Of a DNA stretch of 64,000 nt, positions 10,980-20,096 are shown piece by piece (positions within the stretch are counted from its first letter, which is position 1; the number at the start of each line of letters is the position of its first letter). Location of the stretch: the NCBI GenBank assembly GCA_028820635.1, contig JAPPIG010000109.1, positions 149,711 to 213,710 of the forward strand. The letters run 5' to 3'. Both the position numbers and the translations under genes were made by a program. Below the pieces are notes generated by a model. It searched no databases. It had not been told where the DNA came from and was given only the letters and a program-made list of their open reading frames with translations. Origin of the DNA: Candidatus Poribacteria bacterium. GTDB taxonomy: Bacteria; Poribacteria; WGA-4E; WGA-3G.

Positions 10980-11639
10980 TTACTCTTTAGCTTTAGTAAC
11001 AAAAGTGAGGCTAATTTCGGCTTCGTTCCCAGCACTGTCTTTGACCGTACCTGCAATTTCGTACTCGGTTTCGTTGCTGAGTTCTTGACCGGCATTCCCT
11101 GAAAGCATGATTTTGTTGCCATCCGCCTTAGATGTCCAACCAACATCATCATCGCCGTCCATCAGCATAAGATCGCCAGTGACGGGTTCGTTGAAGGTAA
11201 CTTCTATACCATCTTCAAACACCTTCGCGGGATCAACGCCTTCAGCGCCATCTTTAGGATTGCTACCTGTGACTTCCGGCGCGGCTTCATCAGCTGCGAC
11301 AACGGTATAGTTTAGTGTGTGGCTACCATCACCGTTTACCCAGGTTAATGTAATAGCGAGGGCACCAGCAGGATAGCCAGCCGCGGGGGGTGCGATATTC
11401 CGAGTTTTACCAGATGTTGAGACTGTACCGCCTCCAGTTACTGTGACTTCACCCGGGTTGTTGTCAAATGTGACACTGATACTACCGTTTGCTGCGAGCT
11501 CACCACCACTTGCGGGTGTAGCACTTACAAACGCTGCAGCTTCAGGTTCAGGATCATCACCACCATCACCACAACCAACCATATAAACGGCAAACAAGGC
11601 TGCCATGACTATTGCCAAGGTTCTAAAAAAAAGTTTCAT
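10980..11639 (-). CDS. Secreted lipoprotein with bacterial Ig-like domains
   Basis: Lipobox-like AVYMVGCGD; repeats 'SATPASGGELAANGSISVTFDNNPG', 'GSNPKDGAEGVDPAKVFEDGIEVTFNEPV'. Confidence 0.8.
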   Translation of the reverse strand: MKLFFRTLAIVMAALFAVYMVGCGDGGDDPEPEAAAFVSATPASGGELAANGSISVTFDNNPGEVTVTGGGTVSTSGKTRNIAPPAAGYPAGALAITLTWVNGDGSHTLNYTVVAADEAAPEVTGSNPKDGAEGVDPAKVFEDGIEVTFNEPVTGDLMLMDGDDDVGWTSKADGNKIMLSGNAGQELSNETEYEIAGTVKDSAGNEAEISLTFVTKAKE

Positions 11640-12154
11640 GAGTAGGTAACTCCTTAATTAAGGTTTATCAGAATGTAAGGTACCCGAAAATCGGGCACAG
11701 ATTAAAAACTTCATAATATAGATAACATTTCCGTGTCGTTATATGTTAATTTCTACGATAGTGCCGGAAACTGTCATCATGTCCATGTTTAGTCAAGTAA
11801 TCTTCAGACTATTTCGTTTGCCTTCCTCCGTGAAGTCCAGAGGATAGGCGACGCTTTGAGAATAAAACTTTCTGCGGAACCGTCACCTTTAACTTAATAC
11901 CATTGGATAGGTTATTTTCAGTTCCGAAAGTCAACACCCAAATTCTGTACCTTTAAGTTTAGCAAAATTTGCAAAATCTGTAAAGGTAAAAATCGATTTT
12001 CGCTGATTATTATACAAAATTTTGTTTTTTTTGTAAAGCGAAAACCAATAATTTTAATAAATTTGCTATAGATTAACATAAATTAAAATGTATATCAAGT
12101 AAAAATGATACATTATTCATTAAAATTTTGCAAATTTGGAGATATTTAGCTTTC

Positions 12155-13141
12155 CTAATGTTCAAATAATGTCATCTGTTCAATTGAAGTTCCGATAATG
12201 TGGTTTTGAAGACGGTCAGGGTGTGTTAGTATATCAACAACTGTATCAAGTTGGTCAGGTAAAAAAGGCAAAGCACCACTTCTAATCAGTTGACGTGTTC
12301 CTTCGTTATGTTGATTATATGAGTTCCACTGACATGCCAAAACAGGACGGTCTTGTAGTTGCGCGTATCGCGCAGTGTGCATTGCCCCTCCCTCTTTTGA
12401 GGTTTCAACTACCACTGTAGCCTTAGAAAGCCCGCTGATAATCCGATTGCGTAAAACAAGATTGGCAGGTGTTGGTGAGGCAGGAAACGGGTGTTCTGAA
12501 AAAACATAACCTGTTTCACATATTTTCATAGCAAGCTCATGATTTTCGGGTGGATAAATAGACGAGAGATCAGTTGATACAACACCAATAGTTGTTCCAT
12601 TTACTCCTAACGCGCCGTAATGTGCATTGGTATCTATACCACTTGCAAGTCCGCTCACTATTGTAAAACCTGCTTCAACTAAGCGTATTGAAAGTCCAAG
12701 TGTTACATTAATACTGTCAACTGTCGGACGGTTGCTTCCCACAATTGCCACACACTGTTCATTCATCTCAGATAATTCACCTATTCTGCAAAGGACTGTC
12801 GGCGCGTCCGGCACAGATCTCAAAAGGGCAGGATATTCAGCATCTTTTGGAAAGATAACTTCTATACCTTGGTTATTTAGTGCCTCTAATTTTCGACGCA
12901 ATTCGGCAAACCTATTGCGTACAGTAAGTATCCGTGATGCTAAGATAGGATTGAAGTGTGGTAACTGTGCAATTTCAACCAGTTCCGCATCAAAAATGCG
13001 GTCAGCACTACCGAAACGTGTCAACAAACGTTTGAGGCGAACCGCACCAATGCCTTCAACCGAAGCAAGCGCGAATAAATATTCCCGATGTTTCTCTTGA
13101 TCTGTTTCGGTTGAATACGACATATCAACAGCAGAAACCAT
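12155..13141 (-). CDS. dprA: DNA processing protein DprA
   Basis: Rossmann-like ARGOS: CVAIVGSNRPTV, IVSGLASGIDTNAHYGAL, GGAMHTARYA. Confidence 0.93.
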   Translation of the reverse strand: MVSAVDMSYSTETDQEKHREYLFALASVEGIGAVRLKRLLTRFGSADRIFDAELVEIAQLPHFNPILASRILTVRNRFAELRRKLEALNNQGIEVIFPKDAEYPALLRSVPDAPTVLCRIGELSEMNEQCVAIVGSNRPTVDSINVTLGLSIRLVEAGFTIVSGLASGIDTNAHYGALGVNGTTIGVVSTDLSSIYPPENHELAMKICETGYVFSEHPFPASPTPANLVLRNRIISGLSKATVVVETSKEGGAMHTARYAQLQDRPVLACQWNSYNQHNEGTRQLIRSGALPFLPDQLDTVVDILTHPDRLQNHIIGTSIEQMTLFEH

Positions 13142-13326
13142 CCAAAAATGTTAATCATGAAAGTAATTTACAAGAGAGAAATTTCTATCTCAGAATATCT
13201 ACTATTTTCTTTATTCTACAAGTACAATATTAATGTAACATATTATTAACAATTTTTTCAACTGCAAAATGCTATAAAGCAGAATCATAGAATTCTTATA
13301 GTAGTTTCAATCTTCTGTCAAATATC

Positions 13327-13405
13327 TCTTTCTGTAGGAGCGATCTCCTGGTCGTGACCTATCTAAAATATTAAGAAAAACCTAAAAACTGAATGGTTCG
13401 GTGCT
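13327..13405. repeat. Dispersed intergenic repeat (copy A), similar to 21337-21411
   Basis: TGTAGGAGCGATCTCCTGGTCGTGACC…CTAAAATATTAAGAAAAACC…AAACTGAATGG. Confidence 0.75.
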
Positions 13406-13465
13406 AAAAAGAGCAGGGTTATTTATAGTAAAGTTTAGAATTAATGATACATATTTATGATTTCA

Positions 13466-13570
13466 TCTATAGCTATATCTGCTTGTATTCACGGAGGCGT
13501 TTGATATTGGCAAAGTCGTGTTCAATCAGGTTGTAGTCCGGCGAATAAGGCGGTAAAAATAATCGCAATT
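13466..13570 (-). pseudogene. IS630-family transposase C-terminal fragment
   Basis: Minus-strand translation FLPPYSPDYNLIEHDFANIKRLREYKQI* (IS630/DDE_3 C-terminal signature), not in the ORF track. Confidence 0.75.
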
Positions 13571-14130
13571 AGTAGTTTTGGACTTAGATTTTTCAGTTTT
13601 TTCCAAGCGTTCCATTTTACGCCAGTGAACCAACATGCTTTCATTGATAAACTTTGAGAAGATGTCTCTATTTCTATAGTTATACTTGTAGCAGGCTTCA
13701 GCAACGTAAAGTGGTGTGTATCCTGTTTCATAATGGTGATGTGAACCGAACCATGCACGCTTCAATAAAGACCAAAATCCTTCAATAGTGTATTTATATG
13801 GGTATCCCCATCAGTAAACCGTTCATTGTGATTGATAACTGTGTGCTTCATTTCCTTGCCGATGAGTTTGTAAGCTTGATATTCGCCTGTTATCAGTTCA
13901 GATTCCTTTAGGTTTGCGACACTGCGAATAAACTTGAGTATACTGCGTCCTGTCAGTTGTTCAGCGACTTGTGCGACAACCTTACCGCCTCTTTGGATTG
14001 CACCGATAATCGCAGTTTTCTCTGTGCCACGACCGCGTTTACTCGGTTCGTCATCCTCACGCTTGTTCGGTTTGCGGGGTTTACCGCCAATGTAGGTCTC
14101 ATCTGCTTCTATGATACCTTTGCCAGTTGT
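13570..14130 (-). pseudogene. IS1595-family (ISXO2-like) transposase remnant, frameshifted
   Basis: GIIEADETYIGGKPRKPNK… and, after a frameshift near 13770, TIEGFWSLLKRAWFGSHHHYETGYTPLYVAEACYKYNYRN. Confidence 0.8.
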
Positions 14131-14633
14131 GGATAATCTTTGTAAACACAACCCACTTTCGTCTCTTTCCAGCCATCAGGTGAGTTGGTATGAGTGCCAT
14201 CACAACTCACATACTAACGCTCATTTTCCAAAAGTTTTTGGATTGCCACCTGTTCACAAACGCTCAAGTCTGATGACCACTCAAGCACTTTTGCGCGCAT
14301 TGTCGTATGGCTCGCTTCTATCCCCAAAAAAGATAACTCTTTCGCTGCTGCTCTATAGTCAAAATGTGCTGCCAAATAACACACCCGCTCTATAACACAA
14401 CGCGTCCATTTACCTTTCAACCTTTGACACACATCCCAATGTCTATGATAATGACCCGACGGACATTCATACACCCAACGATGCACACGGATCTTGCCAC
14501 AGAGTGTCGTGATATTCACACCTCGTTTTTGTATCGGACAACACGCCTGTTCACATTGTGGACATTCAACAGGTGCTGCGGATTGTTCAGAAGCTGCTTC
14601 GGATACACATACTTGTAGCAACTTTTTGACCAC
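14130..14633 (-). pseudogene. ISKra4-family-like transposase N-terminal remnant with in-frame stop
   Basis: Cys-rich N-terminus ECPQCEQACCPIQKRG; after an amber at 14214 the frame continues YVSCDGTHTNSPDGWKETKVGCVYKDYPQLA (DGT…GWKE.K.G motif). Confidence 0.65.
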
Positions 14634-14908
14634 TTCTCAGCATGAGGTCTCGCACACGGGTCTCTGCCTCTTCTAACGGGACACAAGAGGTCGATAAAAG
14701 TTCGCTACAAACCTCAGCGATCTTTTCTAAAATCTCCTTGACTTCGGGGTATCTGATGGTATACTTATATTTATATTGAGCATTGGTATCCTCTCCTACA
14801 AATAGTAATTATTAGGATAGGATACCATTTTTTTATGTACCTCGCAACATCTCATCTCTTTACACACCCGTTATACTATTTCTAATTGACAAATTGTCAT
14901 AATAAACT

Positions 14909-14996
14909 GTAGGTCGGGTAGAGCGTCAGCGAAACCGACATGAACACCCTATCAAATCCTACGTGTCGGGTTTCGCTGACGCTCTACCCGACCTAC
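14909..14996. repeat. Long inverted repeat / hairpin element
   Basis: GTAGGTCGGGTAGAGCGTCAGCGAAACCGACA (14909-14940) vs TGTCGGGTTTCGCTGACGCTCTACCCGACCTAC (14964-14996), one extra G. Confidence 0.85.
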
Positions 14997-15050
14997 GAAA
15001 TAATGCTATATAATCATTTAGAAATGGTATTACTTGCAAATTGCATTTAT

Positions 15051-16043
15051 TTAGAGGATAGTCAATTCATCATCTTCTCCACTTTCCTGCAACACTGTAT
15101 CTAATTCAGTTGCGACAGCACCGAACGCTGCAGATTGTGGTGACTCAGGATGTCCAGCAACAATCGGCACACCGAGATCTCCTGCCGTGCAAACTTCAGC
15201 ATCAAGCGGAATCTCTCCCAAAAAAGCGACACCGAACCGTTCACTCGTGTTTTTTCCGCCATCTGCTCTGAAAATCTCTGTCTTTTCATTACAGTGCGGA
15301 CAAAGGAAATAACTCATATTTTCAATAATTCCCAAGATCGGTACGCCGAGACGTTCAAACATAGCAACCCCGCGTCGCACATCTGCCAAAGCAACATCCT
15401 GCGGCGTCGTCACAATAACTGCCCCTGTGAGTGGGATTGCTTGCGTTAAAGTAAGCGCAACATCTCCAGTTCCGGGAGGCAGATCAATGATGAGATAATC
15501 CAATTCACCCCAATCCACATCGCTTAGAAATTGACGGATAGCACTGTGCAGCATCGGTCCGCGCCAGATCATTGCTTGTTCTTCAGGTACCATAAGCCCA
15601 ATTGACATCAATTTAATATCGTGTCGCACAAGAGGGATGAGTTTTCGCTCTGGACTTGTCTTTGGATTCTCCTGAATACCCATCATTGTGGGGATACTCG
15701 GTCCGTAAGCGTCAGCGTCCATCAATCCGACTGCGGCACCAGTCTTTGCAAGTGAAATCGCCAAATTCGTAGCAACGGTAGACTTTCCGACACCCCCTTT
15801 TCCACTTGCGATGGCAATTTTATACTTTATATTTGGCAGTGTTATGTTCTGTTGCGGCGTTTGAGTTTGTTGCTGCGGGTTAGGTTGTTGCGCACGTTTA
15901 CCAGAAATCTCAGACCCACTGATAACCTGTAATTCTGGATGCGGTTTTGCCGTCGGATCAGTTCTTTCCGTATTTTTTTCGCCTTTTTTAAAAAATTTCA
16001 ATACCTTTCTCCTTCTCCAAATCTCTTTACATAATAATGCCAT
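15051..16043 (-). CDS. Mrp/NBP35-type P-loop ATPase (Fe-S carrier)
   Basis: Deviant Walker A GKGGVGKSTVATNLA, LPPGTGDVALTLTQ, C-P-H-C; true start probably downstream of 16043. Confidence 0.93.
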   Translation of the reverse strand: MALLCKEIWRRRKVLKFFKKGEKNTERTDPTAKPHPELQVISGSEISGKRAQQPNPQQQTQTPQQNITLPNIKYKIAIASGKGGVGKSTVATNLAISLAKTGAAVGLMDADAYGPSIPTMMGIQENPKTSPERKLIPLVRHDIKLMSIGLMVPEEQAMIWRGPMLHSAIRQFLSDVDWGELDYLIIDLPPGTGDVALTLTQAIPLTGAVIVTTPQDVALADVRRGVAMFERLGVPILGIIENMSYFLCPHCNEKTEIFRADGGKNTSERFGVAFLGEIPLDAEVCTAGDLGVPIVAGHPESPQSAAFGAVATELDTVLQESGEDDELTIL

Positions 16044-16139
16044 AAAAAGTTGTGGTTTGCCAATCTTTTTTGGATCTGTTGATTTGTTAGTACTTTAACG
16101 TTCATTATTCGCTGGGTGTGTAAAGTTTTGGTTACTTCT

Positions 16140-16262
16140 CTGAACCAGGATTTTCAGGATTTTTCTCATCGAATCTTATTTTAAAAGATGACACCAATGC
16201 ACATCAAAAAAACTTGATATGGTAATCCTGAAAATCTGGAAATCCTGCAAATCCTGGTTCAG
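16140..16262. repeat. Inverted-repeat intergenic element
   Basis: CTGAACCAGGATTTTCAGGATTT (16140-16162) vs AAATCCTGCAAATCCTGGTTCAG (16240-16262), 22/23 complementary. Confidence 0.75.
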
Positions 16263-16312
16263 ACAAGGGACAAAACTTAAAAAAGGACCTAATTCTACAA
16301 AACATTAGTATA

Positions 16313-16463
16313 ACCTAAGTTGCCACCTATTATTTGTTGGAGGGGTTTCTAAACCGATTGATAAGAGAAAATAGAAAAACAACAAATTTTGATGCGAATT
16401 GTCATAAATCGGGGTTAGAAACCCCTCCAACAAGAGTATTCTAAAGTAGGTGGCAACTTAGGT
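16313..16463. mobile_element. MITE-like element, 151 bp, with TIR and 7-bp direct repeats
   Basis: Termini ACCTAAGTTGCCACCTA / TAGGTGGCAACTTAGGT; flanked by TAGTATA at 16306-16312 and 16464-16470; internal palindrome GTTGGAGGGGTTTCTAA/TTAGAAACCCCTCCAAC. Confidence 0.75.
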
Positions 16464-16514
16464 TAGTATAGTAAAAGTAGAAATTAATAGGACATTTTTT
16501 TGTTTTATGATATC

Positions 16515-17759
16515 CTATTCACTCGTTTCTGCTTCCGCAGCTAACTTTTCTGCTTCCGCAGTTAACTGTCTGATCTTTTTGAATTCTTTTTGTACAGCCT
16601 GCCTTGTCCGTTCATCAGTGTTGTGGCGATTCATCCTATCTTCAAGTACTCCAATTGATGTTTCAAAATCATTTATAATGGGGTTTCCCGGCTCACCCAG
16701 ATAATCTAGTGCAGCTCTATACGCAGCTGACTGTTTGACCTTTATTATCTCGTATGGTATACCTTCCTTTTTCGATTCCTCAGTGGTGTGATTCATCAAC
16801 TTTTCAAATGCTTCAATTGATTTGTCAAAATCACCTATAGAAAACCTAACACCCATATCTGAATACGTAGCACCCAGACAATATAGTGCATTTTCAAAGG
16901 TGTCATTGCTATCCGGGTACTTTTCAATGACAGTTTGTAAGTACTTAACAGCATTTTTCCCATATTTTTCAGCGTTTGAGAGACTACTCTGAATCTTACT
17001 TGCGTAAGTGGCTCCGATTTCCAAGTGTAGATTAGGAAGTAAACCCGTCGTATTTTCCGGGTCTTTATCTAAGACCTTTTGACTATATGGAAATGCCTTC
17101 TCAATCTGTCCTTGCTCCAGATACGTCACTGCAAATTCGTAATTTAATTTCACATCGTCAGGCATCATTTCACTTATTTTGAGTGCCTTCTCCATTTCAT
17201 TCTTACTGAGATAGAAGATACCGAATTCTCGGTTTAGATCCATATCATCAGGTATCACTTCACGAATCGGTTCTGCTTTCTCAATTTGGTGTCGTTGGAC
17301 ATAGAGAATTGCGATTTCACGGTTCAACTTAACATCATCAGGCATCTTCTTCAATTTTGCTAATTTCTCCTGAAATGCCTTCTCTTTTTTCAACGTTTCT
17401 TGCATCACAGGTAAGAATTTCTCTGGTGGTGCGTAACCACTATGGTATTTCGTAATGAGACCACCATCCGGACTTACAAAAAGGATAGTGGGATAATAAC
17501 TAACGCCGAACTTGTTGTTTGTTTCTGCGTTGGTGGGTTGTTCTTTAATGTTTGGATTAACTTTGACTGTAATGAACTTATCAGAAAGGGTGATAACATC
17601 CGCGTTGGTATAGGTGTCGGCATCCAGCCGCTTACACCAGTATCACGAGTCTGTATAGAAGTCCATCATAACCGGTTTACCGGTTTCAGCAGATTGTTTC
17701 ATTGCCTCTTCAATAGACGTTCCCCATTTGACTTGGGCTTTTTCCGCTTTTTGAAACAT
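16515..17759 (-). CDS. Thioredoxin-fold/TPR protein, candidate selenoprotein (UGA at 17643-17645 read as Sec, U-Y-W-C motif)
   Basis: Frame continuous from ATG (17757-17759, SD AAGGAGAG upstream) to stop at 16515 except one TGA: MFQKAEKAQVKWGTSIEEAMKQSAETGKPVMMDFYTDS-U-YWCKRLDADTYTNADVITLSDKFITVKVNPNIKEQPTNAETNNKFGVSYYPTILFVSPDGG…; 1245 nt = 415 codons. Confidence 0.75.
17613..17638 (-). promoter_or_regulatory. bSECIS-like hairpin just downstream of the in-frame UGA
   Basis: GGUGU-(AAG bulge)-CGGC-[UGGAU loop]-GCCG-ACACC; 16 nt between UGA and the apical loop; G at loop position 2. Confidence 0.55.
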
Positions 17760-18185
17760 TAATTCTCTCCTTATTTAGGACAATACATGAAAGTATCTCC
17801 TAAACGCTTTGAATAGAGACACAATCAGTATCGTTTCTGTTATTAAGAACATAATACTACATTTTAGATTTATTGTCCAAAAAAAGAAGATTAGGGTGTA
17901 TAAAGTAATTGTCACCGTTTTTGTCTGAATCGCGGATTACGCGGAGAACACGGAAGACGCGGAAGGGGGTTTCGGGAATTTCAAGGTGTTTTCACAACCA
18001 TCAGGTACTCTGAAAACTAAGGACAGAGGAAATTGCTGATTTCACGCCTCTATTGACGAAAACTTTATGCACCAGAATCATATATTGACAAAAACTTTAC
18101 ACACCTTTATTCGCTTTTATGTTACCATTTTTCCTAAAATCCTATATAATATCCAACAAATTGCAACCTCCGAAAGGAAAATACA

Positions 18186-18851
18186 ATGAACATACTCATG
18201 TTACGCCATTCTGCTGGCTTTGAACATAGTTATTTACCGAATGCCGAAGTAGCATTGAAAGAAATCGGTGCAGCAAACGGATGGAGAGTTAACACAACCC
18301 ATCGCTGTGACAGAATCACCGAAGATAATTTAGCAAAACAAGACATTGTTGCATTCGCGACAACAGGGAATTTGCCGTTTGACGATTCACAGAAAGAAGC
18401 ACTGCTCAACTTTATCCGCAACGGCAAAGGCTTCTTCGGAATCCACAACGCTACTGACACCTTTTACGATTGGCCAGAATATGGCGAAATGCTTGGCGGC
18501 TATTTCAACGGACATCCGTGGCACGAAGAGGTCAACGTCATCGTTGAAGATACAGAGCATCCTGCTACACGTATGCTCGGTGAAAGTTTTAAAGTTGTTG
18601 ATGAAATCTACACATTCAAAAGTTGGTCACGTGAAAAAACACATGTCCTAATGCGTTTAGATAATGATTCTATTGATGTTTCGCGTGGTAACCGAGACGA
18701 TAACGATTACGCGCTCGGTTGGTGTCATACCTATGGTGAAGGACGTGTCATGTACACTGCACTCGGACACCCTGACGTTCTTTGGAGTCAATCGTGGTTC
18801 CACGAACACATTGCCGGATGTATCAAATGGGCAGGTGGTTTGGAAGATTAG
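18186..18851 (+). CDS. ThuA-like domain protein (class I GATase-like fold)
   Basis: GKGFFGIHNATDTFYDWPEYGEMLGGYFNGHPW … THVLMRLD … GEGRVMYTALGHPD. Confidence 0.9.
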   Translation: MNILMLRHSAGFEHSYLPNAEVALKEIGAANGWRVNTTHRCDRITEDNLAKQDIVAFATTGNLPFDDSQKEALLNFIRNGKGFFGIHNATDTFYDWPEYGEMLGGYFNGHPWHEEVNVIVEDTEHPATRMLGESFKVVDEIYTFKSWSREKTHVLMRLDNDSIDVSRGNRDDNDYALGWCHTYGEGRVMYTALGHPDVLWSQSWFHEHIAGCIKWAGGLED

Positions 18852-18950
18852 GCTAAGTTCCCAGTTATCGGTTATCGGCTATCAGTTAAGACATGTTATC
18901 TGTCATGATTTTCTTGCACTGAAAACCGAAAACTGATAACTGAAAACCCT

Positions 18951-19958
18951 TTAAATAACCCCCGTTGCTCTCAAAAGTGTCTCTTGCACTAACAATTCAT
19001 GTGATACGGGTCTATCAGGCGGTTGCGTGCCTGCAATAGTCGCCAAAAACGCATCTAACTCCAATTCATATAAGCGTTGACGGCTTTCACCATCTATCTT
19101 AACAATCTGTTCACCTTGTGAATACCCTTCCTTTGCACTTTGTAAACACAGCCGAATCGTATGTCCAGGTTCAAAAGGTTCAACGATGATAGCACTCCCC
19201 TCCGTGCCGTAAACTTCAAACCGCCGCGCCATTGGACGCGGTTCCAAAGCAGAAATCGTGATAAACGCCATGCCTTGTTCATATTCATAAACAGTAAGCG
19301 TATTATCTTTGAAAGGTTCCGTCGAACCGCCATCGTTACGTAGAAAACTGGTGACCTTCTCAGGTCTTCCTAACATCCAAACGATTTGATCCAGCACATG
19401 TCCACCTAAATCAAAGAAGATACCACCGATATGTTGACTAATTCGTTTACGTGATTCCTCAGATATATTGGTCGACATGTGGGCACGCACGGAAAACACA
19501 TTTCCCAAAAAACCGGATCTTGCCCACTCTGTCACCAGCTTAAAACTGGAATGATACCGCAGCATATATCCTAACTGAACCAATAGCGATTTTTCTTGGG
19601 CGGTATTAATTACGCGTTGCCACTGTTCCCAGTTTTCACCTGCAGGTTTATCGTACCACACGTGTTTACCAGCATTCACAATTTCTTCTGTCTGATCTAA
19701 ACTTTCAGCGTTGTTCCCTTCAGAGGCAACAGCAACAATCGATTCATCTTCAAGCATCTCCGCTGCATCTGCAAACCAGTGGATGTCGTCAGACCAACTG
19801 TCGCTTGCCTGAAGTTGTGATCGTAGTTCTTTATCAGGTTCAAATACACCCGCCACCTCAACATCGGGATTAACAAGCATTGCTTGCATTTTCCCGCGTG
19901 CGTGTCCGTGTTTAGTGCCATATTGTGCCATTCGTATTTTTGCCATATTCTCCTCCAC
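18951..19958 (-). CDS. Gfo/Idh/MocA family oxidoreductase
   Basis: GxxGxxR-like N-terminus, EIVNAGKHVWYDKPAGE, GGHVLDQIVWMLGRPEKV. Confidence 0.9.
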   Translation of the reverse strand: MEENMAKIRMAQYGTKHGHARGKMQAMLVNPDVEVAGVFEPDKELRSQLQASDSWSDDIHWFADAAEMLEDESIVAVASEGNNAESLDQTEEIVNAGKHVWYDKPAGENWEQWQRVINTAQEKSLLVQLGYMLRYHSSFKLVTEWARSGFLGNVFSVRAHMSTNISEESRKRISQHIGGIFFDLGGHVLDQIVWMLGRPEKVTSFLRNDGGSTEPFKDNTLTVYEYEQGMAFITISALEPRPMARRFEVYGTEGSAIIVEPFEPGHTIRLCLQSAKEGYSQGEQIVKIDGESRQRLYELELDAFLATIAGTQPPDRPVSHELLVQETLLRATGVI

Positions 19959-20096
19959 AATTCATAATCGTTGTTTTTATTGTATATACCTCTTGTTGAA
20001 TGTCAAGAAAAATATAGGTATGGAAATCATTTTCCATTTGACAATTCGGTAATTCTATATTAGAATTCCTGCTACACTATCCGTAAGGAGCAATTC

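Noticed and set aside
16515-17408. The ORF-track start at 17408 as the true gene start
   Set aside because: No good SD there, and a coherent thioredoxin domain continues upstream in the same frame through one UGA to an ATG with SD.
17442-17762. Plus-strand 106-aa ORF
   Set aside because: It is the antisense shadow of the thioredoxin domain of the candidate selenoprotein, whose minus-strand frame is clearly coding.
17930-17990. GAATCGCGGATTACGCGGAGAACACGGAAGACGCGGAAG tandem-like tract
   Set aside because: Short imperfect GC-rich intergenic repeat; insufficient evidence for a functional element.
18855-18950. CAGTTATCGGTTATCGG…GAAAACTGATAACTGAAAAC as a regulatory hairpin
   Set aside because: Looks like a low-complexity dispersed repeat (a related tract is near 40979-41004); no specific function supported.
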